Assembly (NCBI GenBank): GCA_050309735.1
Contig: JBNRMS010000032.1
Span: 1 to 18,655 of the forward strand
Source: UMGS1002 sp050309735
GTDB lineage: Bacteria; Bacillota; Clostridia; Oscillospirales; CAG-272
Length of the DNA: 18,655 nt
Direction of reading: 5' to 3'
The notes under the pieces are model-generated. The model made no database searches. It worked only from the letters and a program-made list of their open reading frames with translations, and was not told the DNA's origin. This document shows positions 6,942 through 14,115 of the stretch, piece by piece. Both the position numbers and the translations under genes were made by a program. Each line of letters opens with the position of its first letter. Within the stretch, counting starts at the first letter, position 1.

Positions 6942-6970
6942 ATTATATCACATTTGACCGGTTTTGTCAA
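6942..6970 (-). promoter_or_regulatory. Promoter of the 6600-6905 lipoprotein gene
   Basis: On the minus strand TTGACA (6965-6970), 17 nt, TATAAT (6942-6947). The stretch from 6971 to 7177 shows no further feature I can support. Confidence 0.85.
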
Positions 6971-7177
6971 TCCGAAAACAGCACCAAACTTGAGCGTTAA
7001 GCAACAGTATAAGCCGGGTAGGATAGAGGAGTCATCCTGTACATACCGCAGGTTAACTGCTTTAATCTCCTTGTTTTTTGGTTTTGTACCTCTGTTTGCG
7101 CTTGTGTGTCAATTGACGCTCTCCATAAAATTAAAGAAGATTATTTTGCGTATTCATGCAATTTTATGCAAACCAAC

Positions 7178-7861
7178 TTATTGATTTTTGCCGCCAATAG
7201 GCCCGTAGCCCGCCTTCTCATATTGCTCGGGGCGGAGCCAGCGCTCCGAGGTTGCTTCAAGCTCGCCGTCGGCGTTTATCTCCCAGACGGCAACGCAGTA
7301 AATATCGCTCTCGGAGTAGTAGGTTGTGCACTCGCGGCGCACCGCGACAAGCACGCCCTGGCGCCATTCATAGGTGACGACGCCCTCCTCGTCAATATAT
7401 GCCTCGGGGTCGGGGCCGACGGCTGGTTCGATTATCCGGCTGCGGTAGGGGGCTGAAATAGTACTATTGTTGTAGTCAAAAACGGGCGAGAGAAGTGAAT
7501 TGAGGATTCTGTCGGTGCTGAATTTTTTTCTTATGGGATTCCAGATCCAGAAGCTGTATTTTGTGCCGGCATCGTCTGTTTTAACTTCAAGGCAGATGTC
7601 GTCATACCCGTCGAAATTAGCGTCGATGAGATTGAAGCCGTAGTTCTTTCCCTCTGTCAGGGCGCCCTTTGTATTAAGCGTTGCAACAGTTTTGCCGCCC
7701 GACATTACCTTTATTCGTTCAACCGACCTGAATCCGTAGAGCCGGCAGGTGTACTCGGCGCACTCATACTCACCCAGAAGATTGAAATAAGCGCAGGAGC
7801 CAAGGGCGGCGGTTATTAATATTAAAAGGAGGAGAGCGATTATTCTTTTTTTCGCAAACAT
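7178..7861 (-). CDS. Lipoprotein with one FG-GAP/VCBS-like calcium loop
   Basis: I choose the ATG at 7859-7861 (227 residues), preceded by AAAGGCGG about 8 nt upstream; a GTG further up is possible but has no site. The signal peptide RIIALLLLILITAALGSC ends in a lipobox with Cys23. The mature part contains NLIDANFDGYDDICL, a D-x-N-x-D-G-Y loop of the kind found in FG-GAP/VCBS and XAC2610-like proteins, where it binds calcium, followed by YSFWIWNPIRKKF. Such proteins usually compare a measured structure with a predicted value in repeat propellers, but here a single loop is seen. Function unknown. Located at the cell surface by inference. Confidence 0.82.
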   Translation of the reverse strand: MFAKKRIIALLLLILITAALGSCAYFNLLGEYECAEYTCRLYGFRSVERIKVMSGGKTVATLNTKGALTEGKNYGFNLIDANFDGYDDICLEVKTDDAGTKYSFWIWNPIRKKFSTDRILNSLLSPVFDYNNSTISAPYRSRIIEPAVGPDPEAYIDEEGVVTYEWRQGVLVAVRRECTTYYSESDIYCVAVWEINADGELEATSERWLRPEQYEKAGYGPIGGKNQ

Positions 7862-7897
7862 ATGAGAACCGCCTTTCAGAGATTTTTTCACTTATAT

Positions 7898-7925
7898 ATT
7901 ATAGCGCAAATTTTTCGGGTGTAAA
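7898..7925 (-). promoter_or_regulatory. Probable promoter of the 7178-7861 lipoprotein gene
   Basis: On the minus strand TTTACA (7920-7925), 16 nt, TATAAT (7898-7903). The start would lie about 30 nt upstream of the ATG. Confidence 0.6.
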
Positions 7926-8067
7926 GCGGAATAGGGAAAAATATCAAAATATTTGCTTTTTATAATGCAATAAGTCAAAAAACCATATCATATTATGTCC
8001 AAACAGAGGTAAGATAGGCTTTTTTGCACGAAAATCACCATGAATATAATTATTTCGCAAAAAGATA

Positions 8068-8096
8068 TTGACAATAAAAAAATCATATGCTATAAT
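8068..8096 (+). promoter_or_regulatory. Promoter of the tRNA-Thr/tRNA-Tyr unit
   Basis: Perfect consensus TTGACA (8068-8073), 17 nt, TATAAT (8091-8096). The leader to the first tRNA is about 55 nt and contains the short inverted repeat CCGGCTGTGAACCGG. Confidence 0.9.
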
Positions 8097-8157
8097 GTTA
8101 AACGTTCCGGCTGTGAACCGGTGAACAAGCGGGTTTGATTTTCCCGCGCATTGATAT

Positions 8158-8232
8158 GCTGGTGTGGCTCAATGGCAGAGCAGCTGATTTGTAATCAGCA
8201 GGTTGATGGTTCGACTCCGTTCACCAGCTCCA
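8158..8232 (+). tRNA. tRNA-Thr (anticodon TGT)
   Basis: Acceptor GCTGGTG (8158-8164) pairs with CACCAGC (8222-8228), followed by T and an encoded CCA. The anticodon stem-loop CTGAT-TTGTAA-TCAG presents TGT, and the T arm has GGTTCGACTCC. Anticodon TGT reads ACA (Thr) codons. Confidence 0.95.
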
Positions 8233-8235
8233 TAT

Positions 8236-8320
8236 GGGGGATTTCCCGAGCGGCCAAAGGGGGCAGACTGTAAATCTGTTGTCACTGACTTCGGTGGTCC
8301 GAATCCACCATCCCCCACCA
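8236..8320 (+). tRNA. tRNA-Tyr (anticodon GTA)
   Basis: A class II tRNA with a long variable arm. Acceptor GGGGGAT (8236-8242) pairs with ATCCCCC (8310-8316), then A and an encoded CCA. The anticodon stem-loop CAGA-CTGTAAA-TCTG presents GTA. It lies 3 nt after tRNA-Thr in the same transcript. Confidence 0.95.
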
Positions 8321-8322
8321 TA

Positions 8323-8375
8323 TAAGAACGCTAATATTGATACGATAAGTGTCAATATTAGCGTTCTTATTTTGC
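8323..8375 (+). terminator. Strong terminator of the tRNA unit
   Basis: An 18-bp perfect stem (8323-8340 with 8352-8369), extended by three more pairs to a 5-nt loop, is followed by TTATTTT. It starts 2 nt after the tRNA-Tyr CCA. Confidence 0.92.
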
Positions 8376-8382
8376 ACACTCC

Positions 8383-8430
8383 AGCCGTCAAAAGGTCTTG
8401 ATATCAAGTCTTTTTGACGGCTTTTTTATT
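8383..8430 (+). terminator. Second terminator-like inverted repeat
   Basis: A 40-bp near-perfect inverted repeat (8383-8402 with 8403-8422, two non-Watson-Crick positions, one of them G-U) is followed by a TTTTTTATTTT tail. Directly after a strong terminator it may be a back-up or the end of something lost here. An open frame starting at 8398 inside it has no ribosome site and I do not call it a gene. Confidence 0.7.
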
Positions 8431-8436
8431 TTCTGC

Positions 8437-8509
8437 CGTTTGCCGAGTGCAGACGAAAATACCCGTCTGCGGAGCGGTAAGGTGGATTTTGCCTTCCACT
8501 CGGCAAACG
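8437..8509. repeat. Nested inverted repeat (three-stem structure)
   Basis: A 13-bp perfect outer stem (8437-8449 with 8497-8509, arm CGTTTGCCGAGTG) encloses a hairpin CAGACG/CGTCTG (8450-8455 with 8464-8469) and a weaker AAGG/CCTT hairpin (8479-8495). This resembles a folded RNA or a small palindromic element. The rest of the gap, 8510-8733, holds the 23-nt repeat and no gene I can support. Confidence 0.5.
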
Positions 8510-8562
8510 AGTACTCAGGGAGTGTTCACTCAACAAACGCAAGCAAAGATGATTTGAACACT

Positions 8563-8585
8563 GTGTTCACCCTGCAAACGGGAAC
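8563..8585. repeat. Left copy of a 23-nt repeat bracketing the Rhs island
   Basis: GTGTTCACCCTGCAAACGGG plus AAC matches 14157-14179 at 21 of 23 positions. A weaker related unit starts at 8522 (GTGTTCACTCAACAAACG). Confidence 0.7.
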
Positions 8586-8733
8586 AAAATTTAATTGCAC
8601 TCCATGTTCAATTTACGAACCGGTCGGGGGAATCATAATCGCACACTGCGATGCCCCATTACCTTAAGCTCATGAAATATTCGAGAAAATCACACCACTA
8701 ACGATTGAAGTAAGGGTCAACCCAATATGCCTA

Positions 8734-8879
8734 TTACTCCACGCTTTTTAGCGCTTCCACCATGTTGATGCGGTCAAGTGTACGGTTGGTCACCCAATTA
8801 ACGATTATGGCAAAACCGAATGTAATCGCCGCCGAGATAAGATAGCTGGTCGGCGTTATATACACTGTAAGGGAGGAGA
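8734..8879 (-). pseudogene. C-terminal relic of an FtsX/MacB-type ABC permease
   Basis: On the minus strand, from about 8879 down to the TAA at 8734-8736, the frame encodes about 47 residues. They include YITPTSYLISAAITFGFAII, one transmembrane helix, and the tail DRINMVEALKSVE, the characteristic C-terminus of clostridial FtsX-domain permeases. The homology stops at about 8875-8880: an in-frame TGA follows at once upstream (about 8880-8882), and on the plus strand the Rhs sequence begins there. Only the last helix of a protein of many hundred residues is left, so this is a truncated remnant cut by a recombination junction, not a gene. The family assignment rests on the short tail, which is distinctive. 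Confidence 0.8.
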
Positions 8880-8936
8880 ATCACCACCTATGTCTATGAC
8901 GGCGCTGGCAGGCTTGCGAGCGAAACCGAGTTTGAT

Positions 8937-10517
8937 ATGACGTCTGCGGTCATTGTCAACAGATATCAGTACACCTACGACAGTGCGAACAACCGCGCGA
9001 CCATGACGCAGGACGGGACAGAAACCAAGCACATTGTATATAGTTATGATAAAAACAACCGCTTACTGAGCGAAACGCTCATCAGCGAGACAACCGAGAT
9101 AGCTGACACACAGACGGCGGTTTCGGAAACCGGTAATAAAAAAATTACCACAATTACCGAAACCAGGGTCAGAACAATCACTGAGGAAACAATTAAGACC
9201 TACACCTACGACCCGAACGGCAACACCCTGACCGTAACCTCCGAGGACGGCGTGATTGGTTACACCTACAACGCCCGAAACCAGCAGGTCAGCTATTTGC
9301 TGAATGGCGCGACGATGGCGAGCTATACCTACAACCCGGACGGACTGCGGAGAACCAAAGCCGTTGTCACCATGCTTACCCAGCGGTACATCTGGAGCGG
9401 CGGCAGCATGGTATACGAGTGCGAGCTGCTCTATCCCGCCAACGGAACGGTGTATGTCTATGGCATCAACCTCATTTCCGCAAGAAATTCTGACGGAGAT
9501 AACACATTCTACCTTTACAACGCCCACGGCGACGTGGTACAATTGGTTGACGGAACGGGAACTATTACCCAAACCTACAACTACGACGCCTTCGGTGTGG
9601 AGTATGATGTAGACGAGGATGATGATAACCACTTCCGCTACGCCGGGCAGTACTACGACACCGAAACGGGGACTTATTACCTCAGGGCTAGATACTATAA
9701 TCCGGCAATTGGTAGGCTTACTACAGAGGATCCAATAAGTGCAGGGCTTAACTGGTATACATATTGTGGTAATAATCCGGTTATTTTTATCGATCCTAGC
9801 GGACTCATCCCCACAGCATCAGAAGCTGCAGATATGGCTAAGCACATTTATGATCCAACAAACGAGGACTTAACATTATCCGGAGGTTGGGTATATGAAA
9901 GTTCAATATTTGGTGGGGAGGGGATGGTAATGGGAGTATACTCCAGGGTTAACGCCGATGGAGACAAAGAATATGCACTTGTTAACAAAGGCTCATCTAC
10001 GCTGAGTGATTGGGTCAACAATGTAGAACAACCTTTTGGAAATTCTGATGATATGATTGCTTCAATTGAAGCTGCGATCTTATTTGTTACAAAGCATGAG
10101 GGTTATGAAGTTACTATGGTCGGACACTCGAAGGGTGGAGCTGAGGCTGCTGCTAATGCTGTTGCTACAGGAACTAACTGTATTGTTTTTAATCCTGCGA
10201 CAGTATTTTTAGAAGAATACGAGGGAACTCGAGGGAAAAATTATACTGCAAGTATGACTGCCTACATCGTAGAGGGTGAAATACTAAACATTATCTTTGG
10301 TCCAATTTCAACACCAATTGGAACTGTTGTTTATTTACCATCTCAACACAACACTCATACATTGAAAGGTTCACCTTTGGCAGTATATATAGCAAATAAA
10401 ATTTCTGATGCATTAAATAATCACTCAATGGATTCATTAATAAAAGCATTAAAGCAACATCAGCTCACATTTAATGGAGGTGGTGGATTTGGATTTGTTA
10501 GGAGGGCATTCTTTTGA
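8937..10517 (+). CDS. Rhs/YD-repeat fragment 1 with C-terminal lipase-like domain
   Basis: The frame is open from 8871, and Rhs-like sequence (ITTYVYDGAGRL) begins at about 8880; the first ATG is 8937 and has no ribosome site, so this is a 3' fragment of a larger gene. In 526 residues from 8937: YD repeats (YTYDSANNR, YSYDKNNRLLSE, YTYDPNGNTL, YTYNARNQQ, about 10-135); the Rhs-associated core (YLYNAHGDVVQLV, YNYDAFGVEYD, FRYAGQYYD, YLRARYYNPAIGRL, 192-261; NPVIFIDPSGL, 280-290); then a variable tip of about 235 residues. The tip has a nucleophile elbow VGHSKGGAEAAANA (Ser398), an upstream SDWVNNVEQPF and a downstream QHNTHTLKG that can supply the His. It resembles class 3/Mbeg1-like lipases, so a phospholipid target is inferred. 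The tip is more AT-rich than the core. It overlaps the next gene by 1 nt. Confidence 0.85.
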   Translation: MTSAVIVNRYQYTYDSANNRATMTQDGTETKHIVYSYDKNNRLLSETLISETTEIADTQTAVSETGNKKITTITETRVRTITEETIKTYTYDPNGNTLTVTSEDGVIGYTYNARNQQVSYLLNGATMASYTYNPDGLRRTKAVVTMLTQRYIWSGGSMVYECELLYPANGTVYVYGINLISARNSDGDNTFYLYNAHGDVVQLVDGTGTITQTYNYDAFGVEYDVDEDDDNHFRYAGQYYDTETGTYYLRARYYNPAIGRLTTEDPISAGLNWYTYCGNNPVIFIDPSGLIPTASEAADMAKHIYDPTNEDLTLSGGWVYESSIFGGEGMVMGVYSRVNADGDKEYALVNKGSSTLSDWVNNVEQPFGNSDDMIASIEAAILFVTKHEGYEVTMVGHSKGGAEAAANAVATGTNCIVFNPATVFLEEYEGTRGKNYTASMTAYIVEGEILNIIFGPISTPIGTVVYLPSQHNTHTLKGSPLAVYIANKISDALNNHSMDSLIKALKQHQLTFNGGGGFGFVRRAFF

Positions 10518-11470
10518 TGAAACGATTCGAGGTATTAATTCTATTATTTGTGCTTGTTTCAATAACACTATCCTCTTGCTCACGGGATTATGCCCGTACA
10601 GAAACCGGAGAATACCGAATAGACAGCGTAAGAATTTACAGAGAAACACCGGTCTGGGAGCTTGCGAAGGCGGTGAGAAGCCAAAATGTCAGAGAAATAA
10701 TAAAATTCGCAAAAAAGAATCCCGAGCTGCTCGACTATCAGGACCCGCTGTACGGCACCACCCTGCTTCACTGGGCGGTCGGTATGGAAAAGTATGAATC
10801 CGCCGAAACGTTGCTTAAGATGGGAGCCGACCCCGATATCATTTCAGTCTATGACGGTGGTACCGCCCTTTACAAAGCGGCAGGATATTCTTGGATCGAC
10901 TCATCCGCCAAAAAAGACGCCAAATTTGTTAAGCTGCTGCTCGAGTACGGCGCAGATCCGAATATCGGCTTCGTGGGAAACGACCATAATAATTCAACCG
11001 AAATCGGGACTACACCACTGATGAGATCAATCGGAAATGGAATTGAGAAGACAAAAGCACTGGTCGAAGGCGGCGCGGATATCGATTTTTGCCTGCCAAG
11101 CGGAATGACCGCGGCGATTTTGGCATTGCGGAATGCCTCTGGTGCAAGAAAGATGGTTAGTATTGAGCTTGAAGTTTCGGAAACAGCTTATTATCTTATA
11201 GTTGAAAAGAAGGCGATGATTACTGAGCCTTATTCAATACAGATAGTAATCACCGATCCGCTTGAAGAACCGACCTATTATCCGGTTGATCTACTTAGAA
11301 GCTGGTTATTTAAGCTGGATATGGATGGGTATAAGAGAAAAATGGAGATTGTTGAGGAATTTTATAGGCAAGGTGTTGATTATTGGGCAACCGAAGTCCC
11401 CGCCAGACAACTAGAACAGATAAAAAAATTGTACCCCAACACATGGGCTGAGTATATTAAAAGATATTGA
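10517..11470 (+). CDS. Ankyrin-repeat lipoprotein, probable immunity protein of the lipase tip
   Basis: The ATG at 10517 overlaps the Rhs stop (TGATG), with AGGAGG 11 nt upstream. The protein has 317 residues. A signal peptide ends in the lipobox LSSC (Cys21). Residues about 75-200 hold at least three ankyrin repeats: TTLLHWAVGMEKYESAETLL, then KMGADPDI, KLLLEYGADPNI and TPLMRSIGN with LVEGGADIDF. The C-terminal third (about 220-317) is not recognised. Ankyrin proteins are a known class of immunity protein in polymorphic-toxin loci, and lipid-anchored ones protect against toxins acting outside the cytoplasm, which fits a lipase. The pairing here is inferred from overlap and order. A possible internal promoter (TTGAAA 10362, TATATA 10384, 16-nt spacing) could express it without the toxin. 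Confidence 0.85.
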   Translation: MKRFEVLILLFVLVSITLSSCSRDYARTETGEYRIDSVRIYRETPVWELAKAVRSQNVREIIKFAKKNPELLDYQDPLYGTTLLHWAVGMEKYESAETLLKMGADPDIISVYDGGTALYKAAGYSWIDSSAKKDAKFVKLLLEYGADPNIGFVGNDHNNSTEIGTTPLMRSIGNGIEKTKALVEGGADIDFCLPSGMTAAILALRNASGARKMVSIELEVSETAYYLIVEKKAMITEPYSIQIVITDPLEEPTYYPVDLLRSWLFKLDMDGYKRKMEIVEEFYRQGVDYWATEVPARQLEQIKKLYPNTWAEYIKRY

Positions 11471-11497
11471 GAAATTTATAATGTGATTTTTACTATC

Positions 11498-11527
11498 GTG
11501 GGGCAGTTATTGACATAATTGCCCCAC
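11498..11527. terminator. Hairpin after the first immunity gene
   Basis: GTGGGGCAGTTAT (11498-11510) pairs with ATAATTGCCCCAC (11515-11527), 13 bp with one G-U pair, loop TGAC. No T run follows on the plus strand, so termination is uncertain. It lies between the immunity gene and the start of Rhs homology at about 11550. Confidence 0.45.
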
Positions 11528-11555
11528 ACATATTATTAACCGAAAAGCAATATCC

Positions 11556-12785
11556 TTGCTGGATAGCTCGACAATGGCGAGCTATACCTACAACCCCAAC
11601 GGGCTGCGGCGCTCGAAGCATGTGCTTCTGACGCTTGAGCAGCGCTTTATCTGTAGCGGCGACAGCATGGTATATGAGTGCGAGCTGCTCTATCCCGCCA
11701 ACGGAACGGTGTATGTGTATGGCATCAACCTCATTTCCGCGAGAAATTCTTCCGGAACCGACATATTCTACCTTTACAACGCCCACGGTGATGTGGTACA
11801 ATTAGTTAACAGCAGCGGTACGGTTGTCAAGGAATACAGCTACGACGCCTTTGGCGTGGAGTATGATATCGACTCGGACGATGACAACCCTTTCCGTTAC
11901 TGCGCAGAGTACTTCGACTGGGAAACCGGGACGATTTACCTCAGGGCGAGGTATTATAACCCGGCGAATGGAAGGTTCACGCAGCAGGACGGGTGGGGGT
12001 TTGGAAACATCCACGACCCATTGAGTTTGAATCTCTATATATATTGCCGTCATAATCCTATAAGATATTATGACCCTAGCGGGCACTACGTATCCAGTTA
12101 TGGGGAAATATGCAGTGACATTGATGAAATGACCCAAGATCCGGATTGGGCGAGTAATTATGTTGATGTTGTTTGGTTGCGCATGGTATATACATTAATG
12201 GATGATAAAGAGTATAGGGGTTTATCTGCAAAAGAAAGAATGGCAAGAGTCATTAGTTTGCTGGATAGATACACCAAAGAATATTTTACGGGTATAACAT
12301 CAAATTCATCAACAAACTCATCATCAGGCCCTGTAGCGAAGGTGATAGATGAGATTAAAGAAACTATTAATAATGATGACGCACAAAAAGTATTAGAATC
12401 CCAAAATTATGCTTTTTATAAAGGAGCCTTAGTAATAAGACATTCATCGGATAATTTAACAAGCTGGCAAATATTTGGGGTAATATTTCTTAATACAGAT
12501 GTTAATTCGGTAAATACATTGAACCACGAATATGGTCATTATTTACAAGAAAAACAATTGGGCAGCGTGCAATATATTGGTAGAGTGGCAATACCATCTG
12601 TCCTTACCTGCGGATTTAGTATGTATATTAAAAAAGTACCTTCAGAAGTATATTATTCATTGCCATGGGAGTATACTGCAGATGCATTAGGCGGTGTAAC
12701 AAGAACTACTTATAGACCTTGGGCAGAGTGGGCGACGGTTGGATATTGGTTTGACAGAGCTATTATTGAATCATATTTGAATTAG
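11556..12785 (+). CDS. Rhs/YD-repeat fragment 2 with HEXXH metallopeptidase-like domain
   Basis: Homology to fragment 1 begins at about 11550; the only starts are TTG 11556 or ATG 11574 and neither has a ribosome site, so this too is a 5'-truncated fragment (409 residues from 11556). Residues 7-140 repeat the core (MASYTYNPNGLRR, SMVYECELLYPANGTVYVYG, YDAFGVEYDIDSDDDN, YLRARYYNPANGRF), then NPIRYYDPSGHY (167-178). The tip (179-409) differs entirely from that of fragment 1. It carries TLNHEYGHYLQEKQLG (HEXXH, His324 and His328, catalytic Glu325) and PWEYTADALGG (371-380), whose Glu372 or Asp376 could be the third zinc ligand. This is the layout of a zinc-metallopeptidase toxin; its target is unknown. 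The tip is clearly AT-rich compared with the core, suggesting separate acquisition. Confidence 0.85.
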   Translation: MLDSSTMASYTYNPNGLRRSKHVLLTLEQRFICSGDSMVYECELLYPANGTVYVYGINLISARNSSGTDIFYLYNAHGDVVQLVNSSGTVVKEYSYDAFGVEYDIDSDDDNPFRYCAEYFDWETGTIYLRARYYNPANGRFTQQDGWGFGNIHDPLSLNLYIYCRHNPIRYYDPSGHYVSSYGEICSDIDEMTQDPDWASNYVDVVWLRMVYTLMDDKEYRGLSAKERMARVISLLDRYTKEYFTGITSNSSTNSSSGPVAKVIDEIKETINNDDAQKVLESQNYAFYKGALVIRHSSDNLTSWQIFGVIFLNTDVNSVNTLNHEYGHYLQEKQLGSVQYIGRVAIPSVLTCGFSMYIKKVPSEVYYSLPWEYTADALGGVTRTTYRPWAEWATVGYWFDRAIIESYLN

Positions 12786-12793
12786 AGGTTGTT

Positions 12794-13516
12794 ATGATAA
12801 AAATTAAATTGGTTTATTTAATTATCATTTTAATACCATTATTATTAACATCATGTTTTGCGGGAAAATATCACCCACAGAGAAATCCTGAACTTTCTTC
12901 CATCGCATTGGTTTCAATAATTGGATATGAAGCTTCAAGTCCGGTTGATGAAATAGTAGTGCTGGAAAGAGATGAATACGGACGATATTTATATTTCGGG
13001 ACAAACGAGGATTTTAACTTTGTTATGGTATGCCAGAAATATGATTCGGAGTATGCTTACTATTACCCTGATTTTTGCTTTATGGCTACCGATGCGAAAT
13101 ATGCAAAGCATGTCAATCTGGATGAATTTGATGAGCTGAAAGTCATAAATGACTGGAATCTTCCACTGGATGATAGCAAAATGAAAAAGGTCGATTTTAA
13201 TGAGGATACAAGAGGGCGTAAAAGATACAATGTAGTGGGTAAGTTTACGTCTCATTTTTCTAACCCGCAACAGGAATATCAGACAATATGGGATGATTAT
13301 GGTCGATCGCTTTATTACGTTAAAGATTCCTATGACGAAAAAACTCACACATGGAGCGCAAGATATTTTATAATAATCCAAGCTGACGGAAGTTATTATA
13401 AGGATGTCGGTATTGTAAAACAGGAAAGCATCGACAGTTATCAGAATCAATTGCGTGAATTCAAGGCTGCCAACCATTGGGATGTGGATCCGGCATTAGT
13501 TGCGGATAAGAATTGA
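12794..13516 (+). CDS. Lipoprotein, probable immunity protein of the metallopeptidase tip
   Basis: The 240-residue protein starts 8 nt after the fragment 2 stop, with AGAGG overlapping that stop. The signal peptide LVYLIIILIPLLLTSC ends in a lipobox (Cys21). The mature part is beta-rich and polar with many aromatic residues (GRYLYFGTNEDFNFVMVCQK, YYYPDFCFMATDAKYAKHV, RYFIIIQADGSYYKDVG); I recognise no family. Position directly behind a toxin-like domain, the same AT-rich composition and the lipid anchor suggest immunity against an extracellular peptidase. An alternative is an unrelated surface lipoprotein picked up with the cassette. A TTGACA at 12751 with TATTTG 17 nt later could give a near-leaderless transcript, but the -10 is poor. 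Confidence 0.75.
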   Translation: MIKIKLVYLIIILIPLLLTSCFAGKYHPQRNPELSSIALVSIIGYEASSPVDEIVVLERDEYGRYLYFGTNEDFNFVMVCQKYDSEYAYYYPDFCFMATDAKYAKHVNLDEFDELKVINDWNLPLDDSKMKKVDFNEDTRGRKRYNVVGKFTSHFSNPQQEYQTIWDDYGRSLYYVKDSYDEKTHTWSARYFIIIQADGSYYKDVGIVKQESIDSYQNQLREFKAANHWDVDPALVADKN

Positions 13517-13521
13517 TTATA

Positions 13522-13541
13522 GCCCCCGCGACATCGGGGGC
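13522..13541. terminator. Hairpin after the second immunity gene
   Basis: GCCCCCG (13522-13528) pairs with CGGGGGC (13535-13541) around CGACAT. No T run follows. As after the first cassette, a GC-rich hairpin sits between the immunity gene and the next Rhs homology. Confidence 0.4.
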
Positions 13542-13555
13542 CATAATCTGCAAAT

Positions 13556-14017
13556 ATGATGGCGACAACCTACACTTACAACGCCCGAAATCAACAAACC
13601 GGCTACAGTGGAACTGTGATTGCGACTTATACTTATTACCCCGGCGGACTGAGAAGGTCTAAGCAAGTCAGCGGCTTCACGCTTGAGCTGTTCTTCGTCT
13701 GGAGCGGCGGGAACATGGTTTATGAGTATGAATACCTCACTCCGACGCAAGGTATCGTGTATGTATACGGTATCAACCTCATTTCCACAAGAAATAACTC
13801 CGGGGTTGAGAAATTCTACCTTTACAATGCCCACGGTGACGTGGTACAATTAGTTAACAGCAGCGGAACTGTGGTCAAGGAATATCAGTATGACGCCTTT
13901 GGGGTGGAGTATAATCCCGACGCGAATGACACTAACTATTTCCGCTATACCGGGCAGTACTTCGACTTCGAGAGCGGGACTTACTACCTCAGGGCGAGGT
14001 ATTATAACCCGGCGTGA
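13556..14017 (+). CDS. Rhs/YD-repeat fragment 3, core only, no C-terminal domain
   Basis: The frame encodes 153 residues from ATG 13556, without a ribosome site. It contains YTYNARNQQTGY, YTYYPGGLRRSK, MVYEYEYLTPTQGIVYVYG, FYLYNAHGDVVQLV, YDAFGVEYNPD, FRYTGQYFDFES and YLRARYYNPA, then a TGA. The stop falls immediately after ARYYNPA, the exact point at which fragments 1 and 2 continue (NPAIGRL, NPANGRF) and the variable tip begins. It therefore has a core but no toxin. It is probably a non-functional remnant, best regarded as a pseudogene, or the recombination-ready end of the cassette array. Up to the last shared codon the DNA is highly similar to fragment 2 (AGGTATTATAACCCGGCG is identical). 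Confidence 0.75.
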   Translation: MMATTYTYNARNQQTGYSGTVIATYTYYPGGLRRSKQVSGFTLELFFVWSGGNMVYEYEYLTPTQGIVYVYGINLISTRNNSGVEKFYLYNAHGDVVQLVNSSGTVVKEYQYDAFGVEYNPDANDTNYFRYTGQYFDFESGTYYLRARYYNPA

Positions 14018-14115
14018 ATATTCCGCATGTCCAATTCGCCACCGAATTGTTAAGTGTATGCTTGATCTGTCGTGACAGGACATCTGCGTGTGCAGATAAC
14101 CGCAAATGGTCAGGG

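Noticed and set aside
8398..8667. 89-codon open frame after the tRNA unit
   Set aside because: It begins inside a terminator hairpin, has no ribosome site, and runs through inverted and interspersed repeats; composition is not protein-like.
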